The notes under the pieces were generated by a model. The model saw only the letters and a program-made list of their open reading frames with translations. It had not been told where the DNA came from and searched no databases. Positions 1 to 6,378 of a stretch of 10,644 bases of DNA are shown one piece after another; position 1 is the first letter of the stretch, and each line of letters opens with the position of its first letter. The translations under genes and the position numbers were made by a program. Location of the stretch: NCBI GenBank assembly GCA_002428285.1, contig DIVO01000030.1, forward strand, positions 1 through 10,644, in the 5' to 3' direction. The DNA comes from Patescibacteria group bacterium UBA6130 (lineage in GTDB: Bacteria; Patescibacteriota; Microgenomatia; UBA12405; UBA6130).

Positions 1-173
1 ATTCCCCAAACCAATATATTTACTCTCAAATCGTTAATAATCTCTTTAAGCTGAAAAACGAAATCATTAAAGCTATGATACTCAATGGTTTTGATTGGCT
101 GAATTACTCCACTAATAAGTAAGGCAACTCCTATCCTTTTGTCTCCGTAATCTAAACCTAATACCTTTTTCAT
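1..173 (-). CDS. ruvX: RuvX/YqgF-family pre-16S rRNA nuclease (partial, N-terminal part only)
   Basis: Only the first 57 codons are in the window; the gene runs off the left edge. The protein opens MKKVLGLDYGDKRIGVAL, the hallmark start of the YqgF/RuvX RNase H-fold family, and Asp8 is the expected metal-binding catalytic residue. The last visible residues, ILVWG, match the strand that precedes the family's conserved (V/I)-G-x-P turn. Family members trim the 5' end of 16S rRNA precursor and were earlier proposed as Holliday-junction resolvases. The ATG at 173-171 overlaps the sortase TGA (172-170) as ATGA, which fixes the start and suggests translational coupling. No separate ribosome binding site is visible. 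In Firmicutes ruvX lies close to alaS, which is also present in this window. The identification is strong, although the C-terminal half cannot be checked. Confidence 0.88.
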   Translation of the reverse strand, partial: MKKVLGLDYGDKRIGVALLISGVIQPIKTIEYHSFNDFVFQLKEIINDLRVNILVWG

Positions 174-940
174 TTTATAGTTGTTAGTTTAGCATGAACA
201 ATAAGCCTTCTAAGATAAGTGCCCGGAGGACTGCAGGTAATCAGGGTTAAGAAGCTGTCATCGTATCTCTGCGATAGAGGCGAAAGATTGGTAGGCTGAA
301 CCTCATAGATGTCATCTATTAGATAGTTATAGCTTCTTCCATCATATTTGATCTCTATCTCATCCCCCAATTCCAATTGGTATAACAAAGAAAAAATGGT
401 TAAATAGTTTTTAGGATTAAAAAATTGTGGCAAAACCGAATGACCCAAAACAACCGTATTCCCAGATTTGCCAGGAATAGCAGTACCGGAATATTGTGAT
501 AGATTTTCTGATAAGTCCTGAGCACCTACAATTACCTTGGCATTATATATTTCCAGTTCAGGAATAGATAAAGAGTAAGAAGTGCCGTCAAAATCGTCTT
601 CTTGAAAATCAATGGTATCTGAAAACCAGTTATTGATATTTGATAAGTCCTTGCCTTCAGAATCTGTAGTATCTGATGATGCCAATGGTATGCCGCTTTC
701 TCCAGAAGGCGAGCTAAAATCATAATTGTCCTTAAAACCATCGGGAATTGGACTCAAAACATAGCTAAATTTTGGGGCATAAAAAAGCTGATATTTCACT
801 ATTGGAAAAGCCACTACCATAATTAATCCCAAACCCATTATAAAAAAAAGTCCTGCTAAACTCCTTTTAACCGAAGAGGCAAGTCTTTTATCTGTAAGAC
901 ATGATTTCTGCCCACTTTTATAATACGCATATAATGCCAT
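170..940 (-). CDS. Membrane-anchored sortase (cysteine transpeptidase)
   Basis: A 256-residue sortase. A short basic N-terminus is followed by one membrane span at about residues 28-48. A roughly 70-residue Ser/Asp/Glu/Gly-rich linker (about 60-120) leads to the sortase barrel (about 121-254). The catalytic set is visible: His167 in VVLGHS, Cys236 in TLITC, and Arg245 (or Arg244) in TYLRRLIVHA. Sortases cleave a sorting signal on secreted proteins and join it to another protein or to cell-wall peptide; the active site would face outward. The family class (D/E-like or CPR-specific) cannot be settled by eye. No LPxTG-like signal occurs in the other proteins of this window, so the substrate must lie elsewhere. 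The start at 940 gives the full span, but no Shine-Dalgarno precedes it and the start region is duplicated. The stop overlaps the ruvX start as ATGA. Confidence 0.9.
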   Translation of the reverse strand: MALYAYYKSGQKSCLTDKRLASSVKRSLAGLFFIMGLGLIMVVAFPIVKYQLFYAPKFSYVLSPIPDGFKDNYDFSSPSGESGIPLASSDTTDSEGKDLSNINNWFSDTIDFQEDDFDGTSYSLSIPELEIYNAKVIVGAQDLSENLSQYSGTAIPGKSGNTVVLGHSVLPQFFNPKNYLTIFSLLYQLELGDEIEIKYDGRSYNYLIDDIYEVQPTNLSPLSQRYDDSFLTLITCSPPGTYLRRLIVHAKLTTIK

Positions 941-959
941 TTGGATTATAATGCCATTT
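930..959. repeat. Tandem 13-base repeat duplicating the sortase start region
   Basis: The plus-strand word TATAATGCCATTT occurs at 930-942 and again at 947-959, a 17-base period. On the coding strand each copy carries ATGGCATTATA. The downstream copy is the sortase start (Met-Ala-Leu-Tyr). The upstream copy reads ATG GCA TTA TAA, a three-codon mini-ORF (957-946) that stops just before the real start. It may be a recent small duplication or a minimal upstream ORF. Confidence 0.75.
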
Positions 960-983
960 TAGTGTCGTTATTTGCAAACGCAA
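945..983 (-). promoter_or_regulatory. Possible promoter for sortase-ruvX
   Basis: On the minus strand there is a perfect TATAAT at 950-945, only four bases before the sortase ATG. A second, less perfect -10, TAAAAT at 961-956, sits 16 bases after TTGCGT (983-978), a weak -35. The first would give an essentially leaderless message, tighter than is usual. The second would give a leader of about nine bases. In DNA this AT-rich either match could be chance, but the 92-base gap after the previous gene makes a promoter plausible. Confidence 0.35.
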
Positions 984-1012
984 TCTTTATAAACATTCTC
1001 AAAAAAATAACG
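966..1012. repeat. 8-bp inverted repeat between the baseplate-J-like gene and the sortase gene
   Basis: CGTTATTT at 966-973 and AAATAACG at 1005-1012 form a perfect 8-bp inverted repeat with 31 bases between the arms. A smaller stem, TTGC-AAAC-GCAA, lies inside at 972-983. On the coding strand a T7 run follows the first-transcribed ACG of the outer arm, so it is not placed like a terminator tail. It could be a leader structure or protein site if transcription continues into the sortase gene. Confidence 0.35.
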
Positions 1013-1032
1013 TTGTATAAAATTTTCTAAGA

Positions 1033-3327
1033 TTAGCTTTCCTTGAGATCAACTAATATGTTATTTTCTTTCCCCGATAACCATGGCCAAAAATTAAATA
1101 AAGAAGGTGACGTCTTTACTTCAAAGCGATATATTCTGGGATACTCCCTGATAATTTTATTGACCTGATTTTTGTTGCTCTTAACTAGTTTATTAGAAAT
1201 CTCCTCAAGGTTAATAGTTGGGAAAAGTTTGGCTTCAACAACCAGTTCTCCTTGAACTTCATCTTCTTCCTCACTCTTTTTATCGAAAGAGATATTAACT
1301 GTATCAGAAATTAAAGAAAGATCATCACCAGCAATTTCTCTAATATAAGAAAGGGCGGCTTCTTCTAATCTAACTTCGTTATACGCCAATACATAAGCAG
1401 AACCGGAAATAGTTCCGGTCAACTCCTGAGCTTCCTCGTCTTCCCTCCTGTTGGTTGAAAAATCTTTGACCACAATTACAGGATCATTGTCAACCAGCTT
1501 CATCCCCGGTCCAATTTTTTTATCTAATTCCTCTGATGCTTTTTGTTTTAATTCCTCTTCGAGAAGAGAACGAAGATTTGCAATATCATCCGGAGAAACA
1601 GCGCTAACTTTTCTATTGCTCCCTCCAGTTATGTCATCATGCGCCCGAGCAATATAGTCATTTTCCGACTCCCCCTCGACTTCAAAAAGTGAATTCTTTG
1701 ATAAATTATAATCCGGTCCGATGTCTCCAGCTATAACTTCAACCTGTGCTTCCCCCAACCTATCAACACCCGAATCTAGATCGGCAGTTTTTGCTCCAAC
1801 TGTAATTGATTCTCTTAGGAAGAATTCTAGTTTAGCCTCTTCTTCTGATATAAGCTTTGTCCCAGAAGGAAACTGGACATCCTCATTAGTTCTATTGAAA
1901 ACCGTTACTGTTCCTACGGCTTTTTCTCCAATAGTCTTTTCTCCAGTAACTTGTCTTGTGCCATTGGTTTCAGTATTTGCTTCAATTTTTTCCAAAGGAA
2001 AAATGCCATTTTTTATATTAGGACCATCAATTGAAGTTTTCATAACCAAATCAATTGTTTCACTCACAGTTTCAGGGGTCACATAAACCGTAACTATATT
2101 CTTAACCAAATTTGAGGCAGCCACAGGAATAGCAACAATTCCACAAATTAATACTAATAGTATCGGAAAGATTTTTAGCTTATATGAAGGAAATTTTATT
2201 TTTATTTTAGGAAATTTAATTTTTTTACTAAACTCTATATCTTTATTTACCAATGGAATATTGACAGAATCAAAAGATGGGTTTAGGGGGATATTCTCCT
2301 GAGAATTAATATCTGGACCCGAATCCTGACCTATGTCAAGATTATCTTGTAAAGATTGATCTTCATAGCTGAACCCTTCGGGTAGATCAATTGGCTCAGT
2401 TGAACTTATTGCAGCTCTGTCAATGACATTGGAAGCTGATTGCTCAATATTGCTATCGGGTCTATCCTGCAAATCGAGATCCTCTTGTTCTTTTGACTCC
2501 GCCTCTTGAGACAGCAATAAGTCCTTAGAACTCTCTTTAAGCGCTTGATCGCTATTTTGGACAAGAGGAAACCTGTCTTGAACCAGATCTTTAAAGTAAG
2601 AGAAAAACTCTTGCCATTGAAGAAAGGTAATTTGGGGCAAATGTAAAAATAGACTATCTTTCTTCCCAAGCCATTGGAATTCATTAATATAATCCATGGT
2701 TTTTTGTGACCACTCATCACTCCATAAAACAATGTTTGGCGGGAACATTCCTTGGAAATCAATTCTATTTAAAGCTTCTTCTATCTGTTTGGCTATTTGG
2801 TCACCTTTTCCTTTCTCTATTTTTATTCTGCTCTTCACCTTGCCAAGATGAACAAGGGAGATTTCCATATTTTTAGTTCCACAATAGATCCCAATAAAAC
2901 TGGAAGCTCCACCTTCGTCCGATTGATAGAATCTCACCAAGGAGTCGTCTGGGAGCAAAAAACCCAAAGGCTTTAATCTATACTCACGGCAAATATGTCC
3001 CAACAATTCCTTTTTGTTCTTAACCAATTTTTCTTCACTATCAACCCAAAAGGGAGAAATCAAAAAAACAACAGGCAGTGATTCTTGTTTTCCTAATTCG
3101 GGCAATAAAGACCAGGAAGATGCAAATGCATGAAGCAAACTGTCTTTATCCTTCCCATTCCATTCTTGAGCCTTAGACCAAGAATGAAGCTTTACTTCAG
3201 ATCCTGCTAGAGAGAAGAGACCTAAATTGACAAGATCATCAAAAACAAAAGCAAGTAAAACATATTTTGAAGGAGTTGGCTCCTTTTTTATTTGTATTTG
3301 ATTGTTGTTTTGGGCAGTATCATTCAT
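1033..3327 (-). CDS. Single-pass membrane protein: possible actin-like (ASKHA) N-terminal domain plus baseplate-J-like outer domain
   Basis: A 764-residue protein with three parts. Residues about 20-250 look like an alternating strand/helix fold; VVFLISPFW (86-94) and the SSFIGIYCGTKNMEISLVH segment (142-160) recall the PilM/FtsA/GspL actin-like fold, but no clear nucleotide motif is visible. Residues 255-365 are an acidic, probably disordered linker. A Lys-rich patch (368-385) precedes one membrane span at about 386-408, so the positive-inside rule places the N-terminal half in the cytoplasm. The outer part (409-764) contains the GTVTVFNRT...FPSGTKL stretch (472-491) and a following region typical of CPR proteins annotated as baseplate J/gp47-like. 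Nothing phage-like surrounds it, so a cell-surface role is more likely than a tail part. It starts 17 bases after alaS, with no Shine-Dalgarno. The true function is unknown. Confidence 0.75.
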   Translation of the reverse strand: MNDTAQNNNQIQIKKEPTPSKYVLLAFVFDDLVNLGLFSLAGSEVKLHSWSKAQEWNGKDKDSLLHAFASSWSLLPELGKQESLPVVFLISPFWVDSEEKLVKNKKELLGHICREYRLKPLGFLLPDDSLVRFYQSDEGGASSFIGIYCGTKNMEISLVHLGKVKSRIKIEKGKGDQIAKQIEEALNRIDFQGMFPPNIVLWSDEWSQKTMDYINEFQWLGKKDSLFLHLPQITFLQWQEFFSYFKDLVQDRFPLVQNSDQALKESSKDLLLSQEAESKEQEDLDLQDRPDSNIEQSASNVIDRAAISSTEPIDLPEGFSYEDQSLQDNLDIGQDSGPDINSQENIPLNPSFDSVNIPLVNKDIEFSKKIKFPKIKIKFPSYKLKIFPILLVLICGIVAIPVAASNLVKNIVTVYVTPETVSETIDLVMKTSIDGPNIKNGIFPLEKIEANTETNGTRQVTGEKTIGEKAVGTVTVFNRTNEDVQFPSGTKLISEEEAKLEFFLRESITVGAKTADLDSGVDRLGEAQVEVIAGDIGPDYNLSKNSLFEVEGESENDYIARAHDDITGGSNRKVSAVSPDDIANLRSLLEEELKQKASEELDKKIGPGMKLVDNDPVIVVKDFSTNRREDEEAQELTGTISGSAYVLAYNEVRLEEAALSYIREIAGDDLSLISDTVNISFDKKSEEEDEVQGELVVEAKLFPTINLEEISNKLVKSNKNQVNKIIREYPRIYRFEVKTSPSLFNFWPWLSGKENNILVDLKES

Positions 3328-3344
3328 ATTTTATTTCTACTAGT

Positions 3345-5126
3345 CTATATCTTTTCCAAAGTTGCATAAATCCTGCGAACTCCTGAAGAGCTACTCTGCT
3401 CCTTGGCTATCTTAAATTTACCAAGTTCTGAAAGATTTTTCACATGTGGTCCTCGGCAAATCTCTGTAGAAAAATCTCCAATAGAATATACGCTGACTTT
3501 TTCTGGATATCTATCCTTAAACAACGCAGTTGCTCCTTTTTCAACCGCTTTTTTAAAAGGCATAATTTCCATCTTAACCTCAAGCTCCTGATCAATTTTC
3601 GACTGAACCATCGATTGGATTTTTTCCAAATCCTCTTTTGTTAATTTTTTATCCCAAGTAAAATCAAATCTTAATTTTTCCGGAGTTATGGCTGAACCGG
3701 TTTGTTTTACTTGAAAACCCAGATATTCTCTTAAAGCCCAATGCAAGAGGTGTGTGGCGGTATGTAGTTTAACCGTATCTTCTGACTGATCAGACAAACC
3801 ACCTTTAAATAATCCTTTTGCAGATTTCCTGGATTTATCTTGATGTTCTTGGAGCAACTTATTAAATTCACTTGTATTTACTTTGATTTGAGGGTTTTTG
3901 GATTCTGCTTCTTCGACAATCATTTCCAAAGGAAAACCATACGTTTGATATAAATCAAAAGCAACATTTCCCGGAATTTTATTATCTTTAATTTTTTCAT
4001 ACTCTTTCTCAAAGTGAGATAAGCCTTTTTGCAAAGAGCTGGCAAACTTTTTTTCTTCATTTTCAAATACGTTAAATATTTGTTTACTGTTTACCTCAAG
4101 CTCAGGATAAATATCTTTATAAACATTAATGACCTGATCTGAAATCTGCTTAGTAAAATACCCATTTATTTTTAATTTCCTTGCTTGCCTAACAGCTCTT
4201 CTGATCAATCTTCTTAGAACATAGCCTTGTTTGACATTCCCTGGCTCAACACCATCATTAATAACAAAAGTTGCTGCTCTAATATGATCGGCTACTATCC
4301 TCATTTGTTTAGTCACCTCTTCACTAGACCCGTATTCCAAACCAGTCATTTTTTCAATCTGACTAATCAAAGGGGATAATAAATCAATCAAAAAATTGTC
4401 GTTTTTTCCCTGCAAAATGGCAGTCATCCTTTCCAAGCCCATACCTGTATCAACATTTTTTTGCTTTAAAGGTACTAATCTGCCATCTTTTTGCTGGTTG
4501 TATTCCATAAAAACATTATTCCAGATCTCAAAATATTTTCCGCATTTACATGGAGGAAGACACTTTTTTGAACAAGGATTAATTCCGGTATCATAATATA
4601 TCTCGGTATCTGGACCCCCAGGACCTGTAATCCCTGCCTGCCACCAGTTATCTTCCCTACCCAAGGGTATAATCTTCTTTTCATTTAGACCCACGCTAAG
4701 CCAAGCATCTTTGCTCTCCTGATCAAAAGGAACCTTATTATCGCCTTTAAAAATGGTAACGAAAATTTTTGATGTATCGATATTTAGTACTTTTGTAAGA
4801 AATTCCCAGCTATAAGCAATGGAGTCTTTTTTATAATAATCGCCCAAAGACCAGTTGCCCAACATCTCAAAAAAAGTATGTCTATAACTCGATCCCACGG
4901 CTTCAATGTCCTCTGTCCGCAAACATTTTTGAAAACCAACTAATCTTTTACCTAAAGGATGACCTAATCCCATTAAAAACGGTACGAGAGGATGCATTCC
5001 GGCTGAAATAAAAAGTGTGGAAGAATCATCTTCCGGTACTAGTGGAGCAGAGGGAATAGTTTTATGGTCTTTCTGATTAAAAAACTTTAAATAGCTCAAC
5101 CTGAGTTCAAAAGAATTGCTTACCAT
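3345..5126 (-). CDS. alaS: Alanyl-tRNA synthetase, compact form
   Basis: A 593-residue class II synthetase that charges tRNA-Ala. Motif 2 lies at about 70-95 (RTEDIEAVGSSYRHTFFEMLG) and motif 3 at about 292-311 (GVEPGNVKQGYVLRRLIRR). The tRNA-recognition helices follow to about 400. The C-terminus is the editing domain, with zinc-type motifs HTATH (His455, His459) and CRGPH (Cys557, His561), so removal of mischarged Ser/Gly is probably retained. Common bacterial AlaRS is about 870 residues. By comparison with the E. coli protein, the beta-barrel normally before HxxxH and the C-terminal coiled-coil/C-Ala region are both absent. Four cysteines (185, 189, 193, 195) form a probable metal-binding insert in the catalytic domain. 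Similar short forms are familiar from CPR genomes. The ATG at 5126 lies two bases after the predicted transcription start. Confidence 0.95.
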   Translation of the reverse strand: MVSNSFELRLSYLKFFNQKDHKTIPSAPLVPEDDSSTLFISAGMHPLVPFLMGLGHPLGKRLVGFQKCLRTEDIEAVGSSYRHTFFEMLGNWSLGDYYKKDSIAYSWEFLTKVLNIDTSKIFVTIFKGDNKVPFDQESKDAWLSVGLNEKKIIPLGREDNWWQAGITGPGGPDTEIYYDTGINPCSKKCLPPCKCGKYFEIWNNVFMEYNQQKDGRLVPLKQKNVDTGMGLERMTAILQGKNDNFLIDLLSPLISQIEKMTGLEYGSSEEVTKQMRIVADHIRAATFVINDGVEPGNVKQGYVLRRLIRRAVRQARKLKINGYFTKQISDQVINVYKDIYPELEVNSKQIFNVFENEEKKFASSLQKGLSHFEKEYEKIKDNKIPGNVAFDLYQTYGFPLEMIVEEAESKNPQIKVNTSEFNKLLQEHQDKSRKSAKGLFKGGLSDQSEDTVKLHTATHLLHWALREYLGFQVKQTGSAITPEKLRFDFTWDKKLTKEDLEKIQSMVQSKIDQELEVKMEIMPFKKAVEKGATALFKDRYPEKVSVYSIGDFSTEICRGPHVKNLSELGKFKIAKEQSSSSGVRRIYATLEKI

Positions 5127-5134
5127 GTTGTGAG

Positions 5135-5143
5135 ATTATATCA
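5135..5143 (-). promoter_or_regulatory. Extended -10 promoter of alaS, probably leaderless
   Basis: The coding strand reads TGATATAAT at 5143-5135, a perfect TATAAT with the TGn extension. Transcription starting about seven bases after it would begin near 5128, leaving a leader of only about two bases before the ATG at 5126. No good -35 is seen at the usual distance (TCATTC), which an extended -10 can tolerate. No Shine-Dalgarno is present, which agrees with a leaderless message. Confidence 0.6.
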
Positions 5144-5198
5144 TTCTCTTCAAAGAAGAATGATATTTTTGATTAACATAGTCTCAGAAGATGATATT
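5138..5198. repeat. Operator-like inverted and direct repeats upstream of alaS
   Basis: A perfect 10-bp inverted repeat, ATATCATTCT (5138-5147) and AGAATGATAT (5157-5166), has a 9-base centre and overlaps the alaS -10. A further near-copy of the right arm, AGAAGATGATATT at 5186-5198, repeats AGAAGAATGATATT at 5154-5167 with one base missing, about 32 bases (three helical turns) away. The placement suits a protein-binding site. It is not placed as a minus-strand terminator, since no T-run follows on that strand. Confidence 0.45.
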
Positions 5199-5274
5199 GT
5201 CTGCCCTACCCAGAATAAAAATGTTGTTTATAATTAGCATCATCTCGACAATCAGAATTCCCCAAATGGGTTGG

Positions 5275-5299
5275 AAAAAATTAAGACTTAACAGAATTT
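5275..5299 (-). terminator. Weak candidate terminator after the small membrane protein gene
   Basis: Just past the stop codon of the gene ending at 5311, the minus strand carries AAATT...AATTT arms (5299-5295 and 5282-5278), with an alternative TTAA-GTC-TTAA stem, leading into a T6 run (5280-5275). The stem has no strong GC core, so termination would be weak at best. Position is the main argument. Confidence 0.25.
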
Positions 5300-5310
5300 A
5301 TCTAGTTTGG

Positions 5311-5691
5311 TTACTTTGAGCGTGAAAAAAATTTCTTTAGCTTAGAATTATTGCCATCCTCGTTGATATTTTGGATTACTTCTTTTTCTTTTTTATCTTC
5401 TTGTTGCTGCTGATATCTTTGAGCAACAGTTATCAGCATTCCAATTCCTTGTTTAAGAATAGACCAACTCTTTGCGGAATCTTTTAAATCATCTACTATC
5501 CCAGGCAACATTGAAGCACTTTTATTTATAGAAACAACCGTCTCTTCTGCCGACTCAATAAGTAGATGAAACTTTTTCACCAATCCTTTCAGCTCCCTAA
5601 GTATTAATATTACCCATACTCCAGCCACTGTAAAAACTGTTGTCCCTAAAATTACACTGATTATTAAGATAGTTTCAACTGTTTGGTCCAT
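5311..5691 (-). CDS. Small single-pass membrane protein with helical tail, function unknown
   Basis: A 126-residue protein I cannot assign with certainty. Residues 7-31 form a membrane span at the very N-terminus. Residues about 32-100 read as a long amphipathic helix (LRELKGLVKKFHLLIESAEETV onward). The C-terminus is polar, with a Gln run (95-98) and a basic end (KLKKFFSRSK). This layout, an N-terminal span followed by a long helix with small residues, resembles DUF948-like (YtxG-type) proteins, but that likeness is by eye. It begins nine bases after the RodZ-like gene, with no Shine-Dalgarno, so it is probably the last gene of the rnj-ftsK-rodZ operon and may act at the envelope. The reading frame is convincing because it fills the gap with proper spacing and a coherent membrane topology. 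Confidence 0.75.
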   Translation of the reverse strand: MDQTVETILIISVILGTTVFTVAGVWVILILRELKGLVKKFHLLIESAEETVVSINKSASMLPGIVDDLKDSAKSWSILKQGIGMLITVAQRYQQQQEDKKEKEVIQNINEDGNNSKLKKFFSRSK

Positions 5692-5700
5692 AAATTTATT

Positions 5701-6378
5701 TTAATGATTATCGGGAAGAAAAACAACCTTCTCTTCAAACTTAATTAATTGCTTTGAAGGAGATTCTGCTTCAAAAAAAATAATATTCTCCCCCTCAACA
5801 AGCAGCACTTTCTGAGAGAAAGAACCATCATTATTAATATAAGTGGCCTGATCATTAATCTTTAATAATACTTCTGGATTTGTTTTCCCTTGGATGTAGA
5901 GTTCTTGATTAGTTACAACTTCCGGCAAATCATTTAGAATTACTTTTGGAGGTTTATTAAATCTTAAATATTGAAAACCTAAAAACCCTAAGGCCAGTAA
6001 TATGATTAAACTAAAAGAAATAAATTGCCAGCTCCCCAATCCTAAAAGCGAAAAAATGTTTGAAAATATATTTTCAGCTTTTTTATAATTGACTTTTTGG
6101 TTTCTCCCTGGAAGTTTCCTTCGTGATTTAATTGCATCAGAAATACATTCTGGATTATCTCTTCTTAAGAGAGCCACAGCCTTTGCTGCATCAATTCCCA
6201 AACATAAGGCGTAATCTCTTACGTAAATATTAAGATACCCTGCAGGGACCATTTCAAACTCTTCATTTTCAATTGCATTAATATATTTTTCAGGAATACC
6301 TAATCTTGAAGATGTCTCAGTAATTGAAAGACCCATACATTTCCTACGTTCATTTAGTAGTTGGGAAAGTTTCTTCAT
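5701..6378 (-). CDS. rodZ: RodZ-like HTH membrane protein with Ig-like extracytoplasmic domain
   Basis: A 225-residue protein with RodZ layout. A cytoplasmic helix-turn-helix domain spans about 3-75 (LSITETSSRLGIPEKYINAIE, then the characteristic MVPAGYLNIYVRDYALCLGID). A basic linker follows (84-100), one membrane span (about 117-138), and a beta-rich outer domain (about 143-222) with PPKVILNDLPEVVTNQELYI and INNDGSFSQKVLLVEGENII segments. The outer part looks like the Ig/glucodextranase-B-like repeats common in CPR homologues and not the usual RodZ tail. In rod-shaped bacteria RodZ links MreB to the wall-synthesis machinery; MreB is not in this window, so a shape role is inferred from family only. 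The ATG (6378-6376) overlaps the ftsK TGA as ATGA, implying translational coupling. The gene symbol marks family resemblance, not proven equivalence. Confidence 0.8.
   Translation of the reverse strand: MKKLSQLLNERRKCMGLSITETSSRLGIPEKYINAIENEEFEMVPAGYLNIYVRDYALCLGIDAAKAVALLRRDNPECISDAIKSRRKLPGRNQKVNYKKAENIFSNIFSLLGLGSWQFISFSLIILLALGFLGFQYLRFNKPPKVILNDLPEVVTNQELYIQGKTNPEVLLKINDQATYINNDGSFSQKVLLVEGENIIFFEAESPSKQLIKFEEKVVFLPDNH

Noticed and set aside
1721..2086. Plus-strand open frame of 121 codons opposite the baseplate-J-like gene
   Set aside because: It lies wholly inside a well-supported minus-strand gene, shows no recognisable domain, and has no plus-strand context.
1033..3327. Prophage or contractile injection system suggested by the baseplate-J resemblance
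   Set aside because: No sheath, tube, spike, tape-measure or other tail genes are nearby, and the protein has a membrane span and sits among housekeeping genes.
5138..5170. Plus-strand terminator (10-bp stem followed by a T5 run)
   Set aside because: The stem is AT-rich and there is no plus-strand gene to terminate; a regulatory site for alaS fits better.
5127..5310. tRNA, T-box or other structured RNA in the 184-base gap before alaS
   Set aside because: No cloverleaf, T-box specifier pattern or strong GC stem is visible, and the promoter next to the ATG would leave no room for a leader.
170..6377. Alternative genetic code with TGA read as glycine
   Set aside because: TGA closes the sortase, ftsK and lon-like genes at sensible ends, two of them in ATGA overlaps, and no in-frame TGA is needed inside any gene.
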